From the NCBI RefSeq assembly GCF_048773025.1, contig NC_133558.1, positions 20,752,501-20,816,500 on the forward strand: a DNA stretch of 64,000 nucleotides, read 5' to 3'. Both the position numbers and the translations under genes were made by a program. The stretch's first letter is position 1; each line of letters opens with the position of its first letter. The notes below the pieces were generated by a model, which was given only the letters and a program-made list of their open reading frames with translations, was not told the origin of the DNA and did not search any database. The stretch is from Camelus bactrianus. Taxonomy: Eukaryota > Chordata > Mammalia > Artiodactyla > Camelidae. Of this stretch, positions 1-12,800 are shown piece after piece.

Positions 1-872
1 TGAAAAAAATACAATATTGTAAATCAACCATAGTTCAATAAAAAACTATTCCATATTAAGAAAATCTTTGACATCATATTAGGTAATTGCATCGCACGGA
101 AAATGAGAACTGATATGTTAGAGATATATTTTAATAGAGCTTTTCCTGAACTAGAAGTCCTTCTGTCATTATTTATCAGGAAATTGTATTTGACACAGTT
201 AAAATTGTATTATTGAAAATGCAAAAATAGAAAAGCAGTATGATTGTACATTAAAAATTTCCCAGGTGAATCATGTAAAATTATTTGCAAATGTGGAAAT
301 GCTTGGACAACATATTAAAGAGTAGTGGATAAAAGAGCCTCAAATTTACATTAACTGATGACTGATATTAACTGTTATTTGAGAGGACAATGGATGATAA
401 ACATCACTCACATGACAGACACCTTCTGTCACCTCTAAATGTGTGGGGAAATATCATTGGCATAGCAATGGTCTCTTCAACTTGGTATATGTTACAGAGT
501 TCTTATCTTTGAACGTGTTTCACAAAGACAAACACAATGTGCTTATCAACCTAATGCCCTTCATCTCACCAACTTCTCAGGGAACCTATTGCAAGTCTCT
601 AGAAAACAGAAAAAGCCAATGTCATAGGGAAAGAACGGTATGGAATAAAAAAAGAAGGAATAGAAAATAATGGAAGGTTGGGAAATTGAAAGAAAGTTAA
701 CTTAAGGTAAGTTAAGAAAGAATTGCATGAACATTTAATTGTGAGGGAAAGGTAGGCATCCAGGAGAAGAGCGAGACAATGGGTAGACACAAATTAAAGG
801 GCAAGAAATGTTATTCAGTGAGAAACCATCATTCTCATGGGGTTAGGAGAGACAGATCTTTTGAAAACTTAC

Positions 873-893
873 CTACTTTCCTCTGAGGTCTTT
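873..893 (-). CDS. Gene B mini-exon, 21 nt (ERPQRKV), unit copy 1
   Basis: Acceptor ttttattttt-cag and donor gtaagt bound exactly 21 nt. In phase 1 the codons read E R P Q R K V plus the first base of the next codon. The proline is unfavourable for a helix. The upstream intron end (cattttatttttcag) is shared with the mini-exon at 2923, which supports common descent. Confidence 0.6.
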   Translation of the reverse strand, partial: KDLRGK

Positions 894-3800
894 CTGAAAA
901 ATAAAATGGAGAGATCAATGTAAATATAATGTAAAATGGGAAACTAGTTCAGATTTAACACAAAATTTATATTTCAATTTGAACCCACGTGGTTGTTCAC
1001 CCAGATACACACAATCAGATACCACTGCATGAAGTCACACACACAAATACATGTGCAGTAGTTGAGAGCTCAGTTTTACCTGAAAAATATTTCCCTCAAA
1101 ATGAAAGCAGACATAAAATGAGTGAATATTCTTGTTTGAGAGCTTTTTAAAAATAGCAGTTCTCGTGTCAAACTTTCAAATGTTACTCATCCCTTTAGAT
1201 ACAATTAGGCTTTTCTGATTGAGTTTGTAAGATGTAGTAGGTACTTTTCCTTTACTTAATCTGTATATTCAGTTGGGTTTTTATGACATCTAAGTGGTAT
1301 AAAGCAGCCACAAACAATGAATTGGAGGATCTCACACCACTACTTCTAGCGGTACCATAGGGTGTATCCCCTCAGCCGCACTATTAAGAATATTTTCATC
1401 AGTCGATGAATACATAACAGTGTGCGTGTGAATTTCTCTTTCAACTATGCCTAAATGAAAATTTTCTTAACTAATTTTCATGAAAAGGAAAAAAAAAGTA
1501 TTAAATAGCAGTGAGATGAACCTAAATCAAGTGACCTGAGCATGTCTTGGAAAAAGTTTCACTTCAGCCACTTTGAAAAGCCATTATTCCAAAGGTATAC
1601 AATTAGTAAAATGTACTTAACTCCAACAGAATATCTGCAAACATTGCAATTACAGGACAAATCAAAGAGCAGTTTTGGGGGATAATTGTAAAGCCAATGA
1701 AGAGGGAAACTTCGGTTGCAAAAATGTGACTGGAGAGGAAGTCGTGGAAAATCAGCACATACTGGAATTGAGAAAGATGATCCTTGGAAGCTGGAGTGAA
1801 AGGCATAAGTAACAGTTGAAACCATACTTAGGTACACAGGGAGGTACATTCATGAGACTTACCATTTTCTTCTTCACATTCGTCATTAACTAAAGGAGAG
1901 AAAGAAATCATTCATCCAAAATGAGACACAGTGTTAGAAAGGAGAAGGACAAATTTTCAAGCATTTCCATAGCTGTTTCTGAGACCTGTCTTCTGAGAAT
2001 TGAAACTGCAAACGTCAGAGACCATCTGCCCAGTCCAAGGAAGTGTTATTTCACGTCCATACATGACAAAGGGACAAAGAGGGACATCCCAGAATGCAAG
2101 GCAGTAGAGCAGCACTCGCTCTGGGTTAAAGGATATGGGATATGTCAACTGTTGGTTTGTTTTGGGCCTTCTACCTTTTTTAGAATAAAATGAAGACACA
2201 CTCATACACACACAAAAAAAGTGGTCCTTGAAAACAAAGAAAAAGAATAGATTACAAGCACAAATTTTTAAATACTCTTGGCGTAGCGGTACTCATATAC
2301 AGCTTCATACAAACGTTAAATTGATATATACTTGAATTGAATTCCTTTTGAAATAGAAATTATCATTTAACATATTAATTACATAGAGCATGTTAAAGTT
2401 CTAATTGAGTTATATTTGTATTGTAATCAAACATCTCAGGAAAAATCCCGGGATAATGGTTTCCATGTATTTCATGTAAAAAATTCAGAAGTGAGAGGTA
2501 CATTAACAGTTGAAAATTCCATGTGAATAAAATTCCCTCTACTAATATATAGTATACTTGAAGTTTAATAAATTAAATTGTTTCATTGAAAAGGTAAAAG
2601 AGAAAGAACAAATGGTGTGGTTGTATTTATAAAAATCTGGGCCATTTCCTGGACACACTGAACAAAAAAAACGGAAAGAGAGAAAGAAACAAAAACCCCT
2701 AATGGTTACAGAGGAAAAAACGTTTGTCATACAAAAGGATAAAAGGGAATTGATGGAATCGGGCAAGAAGACATGGAAGAAATTAATATTGGTGTAGGTG
2801 AGTTCCAAAACTTGGAGAGGGAAGAAAGGAAGGATGAGCCAATCGGTGGCATGTAGATACAAAGTCAGGAAAGTTAGCACTCATTGAAAGGGTTATGGGG
2901 CAAAGAATGCGAGAAAAGTTACCAACTGGTTTTCCAGAAACATCTGAAAAATAAAATGAAAAGTCCAAGGAAATATCAAAAGAAAGAAAAACAAATTGAA
3001 TTCAATCTTATTGAAAATTTTGGGCTGACAATTAAATGCATTAGTAGTCAGGTACACACACAGAAAACAGGAAAACTTACACGGAACAGGTCTATAAACA
3101 CAGGAGTACATATTCACAGAAACACACACACACAGACACTCACACACTCACACTCACACATCCACAGTCACCAAAGTCAACCCTCACTTCACATCAGCAT
3201 ATTCTCCAGAAATGCACAGGGGCTTAAACTGAGTGATTTTTCCACATTGAGAGAGAATTTTAGGACTGTTAGTCCTGGGGGTTACCTTTTTAAAAGTTCT
3301 TAAATATTTTGACAGTAGTTAGGCTTTCATTATTTAGTCAGATATTATAAGCTATTTGGCTGCTACTACATGTGTCCAGAGATCAGGATAGTTACGTTCA
3401 ATAAACTGGACACAAACGCTGAATGAGAGGGCTAACCCCCTTCTAGAGATTCCATGCGGTCATGTACTGGACCTCTCTATTCACATTTATGTTAGTCAGT
3501 GAACATACTACCCAATTTTTGTGGGTTTCTATTTCAACCCAAGGCAAAAGGAAGCTCATCTGAATTAAATCTCATGTAAGGAAGGTACGTGAAATATTCA
3601 ACACCAGTGATACAAGTTCTACATCACAGAACATGAACACGTCTTGGACAAACACATTATGCATCAGCCACACTGAAAATGATCGTGCTCCAGAGGTATC
3701 TGGTTACTAGCATTAACTGGACAAGAAGAGAATGTCTGCAGAGACTGCAACCACAGGACAAAAAACAGAAGTACCACTGGGAAAAATTGAATAGCTGATG

Positions 3801-6800
3801 AATGTGGCAAACATCCGTTGAAAAGCAAATAGACGAGACAATTCCTGCAAGACTATGTGTATACCGAATTTGAAGACAGTGATTGGGCACTGAACAAGAT
3901 TACAATGACAAAAGCATGACCAGATATACAGGGGCAAACATTGACAGGATTTGCCTTTTTCTCCTCTCATTTACTGATCACGTGAAAACACAAAGAATTC
4001 CCTTAAATGTGGATAAAATGTTGGAAAGCTAGGAGGTTAAATTTTTCAAACACTGACATTCTTTTCGGTGGAGTCCTAACTGACACACATTTCTGAGCAA
4101 TGGAGCCATGACATTCAAAGCTCATTTCACCAAGCAGAAAAAATATTTTTGCACTTCTGTGTATGCCTGTGTGTTCCAAAAAATGTGACTGAAAATGACA
4201 TCGTGCAAAGAGGTAGTATAGGCCTCCCTCAGGTGTAAGAGTCACATCAATTATTGGTCTGGCATTGGACCTTACTTCTTTATCAGGGTACACAGAAAAC
4301 AAACCCACATTCATTCACAAGAGAGGTACTTGAAAAGAGATGAGGAAGAACACAGTAAAGGGACAGATCTGTCCAAACATCTACCTGTAACGGTAGTCAT
4401 ATCAAGTGTGTACTTGTATTAATTTGATCTATTCCTGAATGGAATTATCTTTGGAATAAAAATTATCACTGAAAACTGCCATTAGAAGATATTAAAGATG
4501 TAAGGACTATATCCTGTTGTACAAGGAAAAAGAAAATCTCTTTGGCAACTTCCCAGGCAATGGATTCTTGGTCTTTCACCTCTAAAGCTGAGAATAGAGA
4601 GAGGAAGATAAACAATTTATATACATATATGCATGTATTTTGGGGGAGGGTGGGTGAAAGGGAGGAGAAGTAATTAGGTTAATTGATTTATTTTTAGAGG
4701 AGGTACTAGGAATTGAAGCCAGGGCCTTGTGCAAGCTAAGCATGCAATTTTCCACGTGACCTGTACCCTCCTCCCCACGATAAACAACTTAGTATTTCAG
4801 TCGTGTGAAAGAAGGTAGTGAGTTACAACTTTTAGAATACGTACCGTTTCGTTCCTGAATTTCTATAGAAAAATAAAATGGAAATATTAAGGTCAATACT
4901 ATGGAAATGGAAAACCAAGGAACAAAATTTTTTGACAAACTTCACAGTAAATTGATAACTAGCTGAATGCAGATAAGAACAGACACACAAACACACGCAC
5001 GTGCAGTGGGTGAGGGCTCATTTTGTCAGGAGACTATACTCCCAAAGAAGAGTAGGGGTAATATTTAAAAGTATTCTCTTAATGGAGGATGGTTATTAAA
5101 ATACTAGTTTTGAAAGTTACTTTTTAAAAATATTCTTTACCTATATTGAATGTAGTAGCGCTCTTAGTATTTGCATTGAACTCCAATACTCTCTTAAACT
5201 GTGACTAAATAGACAGAGCCTACCTCATTACTGTAATACCTAAGATTTAATAGAAGCCAGGAACACTGACTTAGCGTTTTGTATCCGTGTTGTAGAGAAA
5301 TGCAGGTTTGTTTCCCAGATGATTCTAGTCACATTTTTGTCAACTGATGGATACATACACGTCTGTAACGGGAATTTCTATTTTCGCTAAAGCCAAAGTG
5401 GAGCAGTTCTTCATGAACTGACGTGAAGAGACAGGGTTTAAGTACTGAACGACAGTGCAAGTGGTGGTGCATCAAAGGGCTGAGCATAGAAGGGAGAAAA
5501 GTCACACTTCAGAAGCCCGGACGTGGCAGGATGTAGAAATGTATCATGACCAACATTTTGTAGACTCAAAAGTAATGTCTGCTTAGATTGTCTCAATACG
5601 AGAAATCACAAAGTTGATAAGGGGAAAATTGGGTAACAAATACAGAAGCCATGCTTCACTTGGGAAAACTAAATAATAAGATAAATCATGGACGTTCTAT
5701 GTCGGATGGTGTTGAGGAAGACGGAAGTTGCGTGCTGAAGAAAAATGATACGAAACAGGTGAAAGCATGCTTGGGGACACAGTGAAATATTGATGATCAT
5801 GCTTCTTTCCTCTACACACTAACTGATCAATAAAGGAAGAAAAAAAACGTTCAAATTCATTCGAAATAACAAGTCAAGCCAGGTAGGGAGGAGGTTAAAC
5901 ATGCGAAACCCTTTCTTGGTTTTTCTCTTGGGTTCAAATGGAATCACATTCATAAGAGTTGGAACCATAAGGTTTCAAAATCCATCCCACTAGTGAGAAG
6001 TAATGCAGTTTTAATTCCACACAGTCCTCGTGCAAGAGGATGTCCGATTTGAAACGGCCCCACAAGAGGAGGGAGAATTGGAGTCCTTTGGGGTTAGAAA
6101 TACAATCATGTCGTGTGTGGGTCGCTCAGCCTTTGTCAGAATAAAACACTGATGTGAAGAAACAGAGGGGAGACGTATCTGAAAAGTGATGAGGAAACAG
6201 ACAGTAAAGGGCCCTTCTGTACACATGGGGTAATGGAGCAGTCACCACCGGTAGCCTCTGCAAAGTGTAGAGAGATACATGGCTGAACTGAATTTCTCCT
6301 CCCAAAAAACCTAAATGAAATCTAACAAGAGGAGAGTGGTCCTTATCCAAAAATATTGGAGAGGGAAGAGGAGAACGATGAGCCAGGAACTGGCATATAG
6401 ATAGAAAGGTAGGAATAGTTAGCAATAGTTTAAAAAGTTATGGAACAATATGAGTTAAAAATATTTTACCAAATATTTTTCGAAGTTCACCTGAAAAACA
6501 AAAAGAAAAGATCCATGAAAAGATCCAAGAAAGAAAGAAAAAGAGAATTGCAAATTATTTTAAAATTTATATTTAAAGTCAAATTCAATCTTATTCAAAA
6601 CCAGAATTACAGAAACCAGTAATACATATACAGAGAACGGACATACACACAGGAGCAGACACACACACACACTCACAAATGCAGAGTGACCAAACCCATA
6701 CTTTTGCTCAAGGATATTTTCCAGAAATGGAGAGGGGCATAAACTGAATCATTGTAGTACACTGAGAGAGAATTGTAAAAACATTATTTACAGAAGTAAT

Positions 6801-9800
6801 CTTTTGAAAAAGTTTTTAATCACTTTTATTCTTAGTTTCTCATTATTCATTTTCTTAGATATAATAAGCTAATTGTAGTTTCAATTGGGAAACGAAATGA
6901 AGAGAACTTTCTACGGTGAATTCTATAACTCACCACAGTTATAGTCTATAACGCACCATAGGAGTGAATTGAAAGATCATATACTAACTATATTTTTAGT
7001 TTTCAAAGGAACCTTCATAGTGTCTTCCAATACACATTCCCACCACTGATTATGTATGTATATATCACTGAATCATTTTGCTGTACTCCTGAAAAAAATA
7101 CAATATTGTAAATCAACCATAGTTCAATAAAAAACTATTCCATATTAAGAAAATCTTTGACATCATATTAGGTAATTGCATCGCACGGAAAATGAGAACT
7201 GATATGTTAGAGATATATTTTAATAGAGCTTTTCCTGAACTAGAAGTCCTTCTGTCATTATTTATCAGGAAATTGTATTTGACACAGTTAAAATTGTATT
7301 ATTGAAAATGCAAAAATAGAAAAGCAGTATGATTGTACATTAAAAATTTCCCAGGTGAATCATGTAAAATTATTTGCAAATGTGGAAATGCTTGGACAAC
7401 ATATTAAAGAGTAGTGGATAAAAGAGCCTCAAATTTACATTAACTGATGACTGATATTAACTGTTATTTGAGAGGACAATGGATGATAAACATCACTCAC
7501 ATGACAGACACCTTCTGTCACCTCTAAATGTGTGGGGAAATATCATTGGCATAGCAATGGTCTCTTCAACTTGGTATATGTTACAGAGTTCTTATCTTTG
7601 AACGTGTTTCACAAAGACAAACACAATGTGCTTATCAACCTAATGCCCTTCATCTCACCAACTTCTCAGGGAACCTATTGCAAGTCTCTAGAAAACAGAA
7701 AAAGCCAATGTCATAGGGAAAGAACGGTATGGAATAAAAAAAGAAGGAATAGAAAATAATGGAAGGTTGGGAAATTGAAAGAAAGTTAACTTAAGGTAAG
7801 TTAAGAAAGAATTGCATGAACATTTAATTGTGAGGGAAAGGTAGGCATCCAGGAGAAGAGCGAGACAATGGGTAGACACAAATTAAAGGGCAAGAAATGT
7901 TATTCAGTGAGAAACCATCATTCTCATGGGGTTAGGAGAGACAGATCTTTTGAAAACTTACCTACTTTCCTCTGAGGTCTTTCTGAAAAATAAAATGGAG
8001 AGATCAATGTAAATATAATGTAAAATGGGAAACTAGTTCAGATTTAACACAAAATTTATATTTCAATTTGAACCCACGTGGTTGTTCACCCAGATACACA
8101 CAATCAGATACCACTGCATGAAGTCACACACACAAATACATGTGCAGTAGTTGAGAGCTCAGTTTTACCTGAAAAATATTTCCCTCAAAATGAAAGCAGA
8201 CATAAAATGAGTGAATATTCTTGTTTGAGAGCTTTTTAAAAATAGCAGTTCTCGTGTCAAACTTTCAAATGTTACTCATCCCTTTAGATACAATTAGGCT
8301 TTTCTGATTGAGTTTGTAAGATGTAGTAGGTACTTTTCCTTTACTTAATCTGTATATTCAGTTGGGTTTTTATGACATCTAAGTGGTATAAAGCAGCCAC
8401 AAACAATGAATTGGAGGATCTCACACCACTACTTCTAGCGGTACCATAGGGTGTATCCCCTCAGCCGCACTATTAAGAATATTTTCATCAGTCGATGAAT
8501 ACATAACAGTGTGCGTGTGAATTTCTCTTTCAACTATGCCTAAATGAAAATTTTCTTAACTAATTTTCATGAAAAGGAAAAAAAAAGTATTAAATAGCAG
8601 TGAGATGAACCTAAATCAAGTGACCTGAGCATGTCTTGGAAAAAGTTTCACTTCAGCCACTTTGAAAAGCCATTATTCCAAAGGTATACAATTAGTAAAA
8701 TGTACTTAACTCCAACAGAATATCTGCAAACATTGCAATTACAGGACAAATCAAAGAGCAGTTTTGGGGGATAATTGTAAAGCCAATGAAGAGGGAAACT
8801 TCGGTTGCAAAAATGTGACTGGAGAGGAAGTCGTGGAAAATCAGCACATACTGGAATTGAGAAAGATGATCCTTGGAAGCTGGAGTGAAAGGCATAAGTA
8901 ACAGTTGAAACCATACTTAGGTACACAGGGAGGTACATTCATGAGACTTACCATTTTCTTCTTCACATTCGTCATTAACTAAAGGAGAGAAAGAAATCAT
9001 TCATCCAAAATGAGACACAGTGTTAGAAAGGAGAAGGACAAATTTTCAAGCATTTCCATAGCTGTTTCTGAGACCTGTCTTCTGAGAATTGAAACTGCAA
9101 ACGTCAGAGACCATCTGCCCAGTCCAAGGAAGTGTTATTTCACGTCCATACATGACAAAGGGACAAAGAGGGACATCCCAGAATGCAAGGCAGTAGAGCA
9201 GCACTCGCTCTGGGTTAAAGGATATGGGATATGTCAACTGTTGGTTTGTTTTGGGCCTTCTACCTTTTTTAGAATAAAATGAAGACACACTCATACACAC
9301 ACAAAAAAAGTGGTCCTTGAAAACAAAGAAAAAGAATAGATTACAAGCACAAATTTTTAAATACTCTTGGCGTAGCGGTACTCATATACAGCTTCATACA
9401 AACATTAAATTGATATATACTTGAACTGAATTCCTTTTGAAATAGAAATTATCATTTAACATATTAATTACATAGAGCATGTTAAAGTTCTAATTGAGTT
9501 ATATTTGTATTGTAATCAAACATCTCAGGAAAAATCCCGGGATAATGGTTTCCATGTATTTCATGTAAAAAATTCAGAAGTGAGAGGTACATTAACAGTT
9601 GAAAATTCCATGTGAATAAAATTCCCTCTACTAATATATAGTATACTTGAAGTTTAATAAATTAAATTGTTTCATTGAAAAGGTAAAAGAGAAAGAACAA
9701 ATGGTGTGGTTGTATTTATAAAAATCTGGGCCATTTCCTGGACACACTGAACAAAAAAAACGGAAAGAGAGAAAGAAACAAAAACCCCTAATGGTTACAG

Positions 9801-12800
9801 AGGAAAAAACGTTTGTCATACAAAAGGATAAAAGGGAATTGATGGAATCGGGCAAGAAGACATGGAAGAAATTAATATTGGTGTAGGTGAGTTCCAAAAC
9901 TTGGAGAGGGAAGAAAGGAAGGATGAGCCAATCGGTGGCATGTAGATACAAAGTCAGGAAAGTTAGCACTCATTGAAAGGGTTATGGGGCAAAGAATGCG
10001 AGAAAAGTTACCAACTGGTTTTCCAGAAACATCTGAAAAATAAAATGAAAAGTCCAAGGAAATATCAAAAGAAAGAAAAACAAATTGAATTCAATCTTAT
10101 TGAAAATTTTGGGCTGACAATTAAATGCATTAGTAGTCAGGTACACACACAGAAAACAGGAAAACTTACACGGAACAGGTCTATAAACACAGGAGTACAT
10201 ATTCACAGAAACACACACACACAGACACTCACACACTCACACTCACACATCCACAGTCACCAAAGTCAACCCTCACTTCACATCAGCATATTCTCCAGAA
10301 ATGCACAGGGGCTTAAACTGAGTGATTTTTCCACATTGAGAGAGAATTTTAGGACTGTTAGTCCTGGGGGTTACCTTTTTAAAAGTTCTTAAATATTTTG
10401 ACAGTAGTTAGGCTTTCATTATTTAGTCAGATATTATAAGCTATTTGGCTGCTACTACATGTGTCCAGAGATCAGGATAGTTACGTTCAATAAACTGGAC
10501 ACAAACGCTGAATGAGAGGGCTAACCCCCTTCTAGAGATTCCATGCGGTCATGTACTGGACCTCTCTATTCACATTTATGTTAGTCAGTGAACATACTAC
10601 CCAATTTTTGTGGGTTTCTATTTCAACCCAAGGCAAAAGGAAGCTCATCTGAATTAAATCTCATGTAAGGAAGGTACGTGAAATATTCAACACCAGTGAT
10701 ACAAGTTCTACATCACAGAACATGAACACGTCTTGGACAAACACATTATGCATCAGCCACACTGAAAATGATCGTGCTCCAGAGGTATCTGGTTACTAGC
10801 ATTAACTGGACAAGAAGAGAATGTCTGCAGAGACTGCAACCACAGGACAAAAAACAGAAGTACCACTGGGAAAAATTGAATAGCTGATGAATGTGGCAAA
10901 CATCCGTTGAAAAGCAAATAGACGAGACAATTCCTGCAAGACTATGTGTATACCGAATTTGAAGACAGTGATTGGGCACTGAACAAGATTACAATGACAA
11001 AAGCATGACCAGATATACAGGGGCAAACATTGACAGGATTTGCCTTTTTCTCCTCTCATTTACTGATCACGTGAAAACACAAAGAATTCCCTTAAATGTG
11101 GATAAAATGTTGGAAAGCTAGGAGGTTAAATTTTTCAAACACTGACATTCTTTTCGGTGGAGTCCTAACTGACACACATTTCTGAGCAATGGAGCCATGA
11201 CATTCAAAGCTCATTTCACCAAGCAGAAAAAATATTTTTGCACTTCTGTGTATGCCTGTGTGTTCCAAAAAATGTGACTGAAAATGACATCGTGCAAAGA
11301 GGTAGTATAGGCCTCCCTCAGGTGTAAGAGTCACATCAATTATTGGTCTGGCATTGGACCTTACTTCTTTATCAGGGTACACAGAAAACAAACCCACATT
11401 CATTCACAAGAGAGGTACTTGAAAAGAGATGAGGAAGAACACAGTAAAGGGACAGATCTGTCCAAACATCTACCTGTAACGGTAGTCATATCAAGTGTGT
11501 ACTTGTATTAATTTGATCTATTCCTGAATGGAATTATCTTTGGAATAAAAATTATCACTGAAAACTGCCATTAGAAGATATTAAAGATGTAAGGACTATA
11601 TCCTGTTGTACAAGGAAAAAGAAAATCTCTTTGGCAACTTCCCAGGCAATGGATTCTTGGTCTTTCACCTCTAAAGCTGAGAATAGAGAGAGGAAGATAA
11701 ACAATTTATATACATATATGCATGTATTTTGGGGGAGGGTGGGTGAAAGGGAGGAGAAGTAATTAGGTTAATTGATTTATTTTTAGAGGAGGTACTAGGA
11801 ATTGAAGCCAGGGCCTTGTGCAAGCTAAGCATGCAATTTTCCACGTGACCTGTACCCTCCTCCCCACGATAAACAACTTAGTATTTCAGTCGTGTGAAAG
11901 AAGGTAGTGAGTTACAACTTTTAGAATACGTACCGTTTCGTTCCTGAATTTCTATAGAAAAATAAAATGGAAATATTAAGGTCAATACTATGGAAATGGA
12001 AAACCAAGGAACAAAATTTTTTGACAAACTTCACAGTAAATTGATAACTAGCTGAATGCAGATAAGAACAGACACACAAACACACGCACGTGCAGTGGGT
12101 GAGGGCTCATTTTGTCAGGAGACTATACTCCCAAAGAAGAGTAGGGGTAATATTTAAAAGTATTCTCTTAATGGAGGATGGTTATTAAAATACTAGTTTT
12201 GAAAGTTACTTTTTAAAAATATTCTTTACCTATATTGAATGTAGTAGCGCTCTTAGTATTTGCATTGAACTCCAATACTCTCTTAAACTGTGACTAAATA
12301 GACAGAGCCTACCTCATTACTGTAATACCTAAGATTTAATAGAAGCCAGGAACACTGACTTAGCGTTTTGTATCCGTGTTGTAGAGAAATGCAGGTTTGT
12401 TTCCCAGATGATTCTAGTCACATTTTTGTCAACTGATGGATACATACACGTCTGTAACGGGAATTTCTATTTTCGCTAAAGCCAAAGTGGAGCAGTTCTT
12501 CATGAACTGACGTGAAGAGACAGGGTTTAAGTACTGAACGACAGTGCAAGTGGTGGTGCATCAAAGGGCTGAGCATAGAAGGGAGAAAAGTCACACTTCA
12601 GAAGCCCGGACGTGGCAGGATGTAGAAATGTATCATGACCAACATTTTGTAGACTCAAAAGTAATGTCTGCTTAGATTGTCTCAATACGAGAAATCACAA
12701 AGTTGATAAGGGGAAAATTGGGTAACAAATACAGAAGCCATGCTTCACTTGGGAAAACTAAATAATAAGATAAATCATGGACGTTCTATGTCGGATGGTG

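Noticed and set aside
563-591. Possible extra minus-strand mini-exon (27 or 29 nt) and its relative near 17129-17157
   Set aside because: Good gtgag donor and a tag/gag acceptor pair, but 29 nt breaks the frame and the 27-nt version carries a stop in phase 1 in both copies.
443-670. 75-codon plus-strand frame repeated at 7532 and 14621
   Set aside because: Identical copies only because the DNA repeats; the composition is random-like, it runs antisense to the gene, and it has no homology I recognise.
2884-3303. 139-codon plus-strand frame rich in TH/SH repeats (copy at 9973)
   Set aside because: The His/Thr run is just the CA-rich microsatellite read as protein; antisense to the mini-exons.
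6650-6690. CA-rich direct repeats that might suggest a CRISPR-like array
   Set aside because: Simple microsatellite in a mammalian genome; no spacer/repeat structure.
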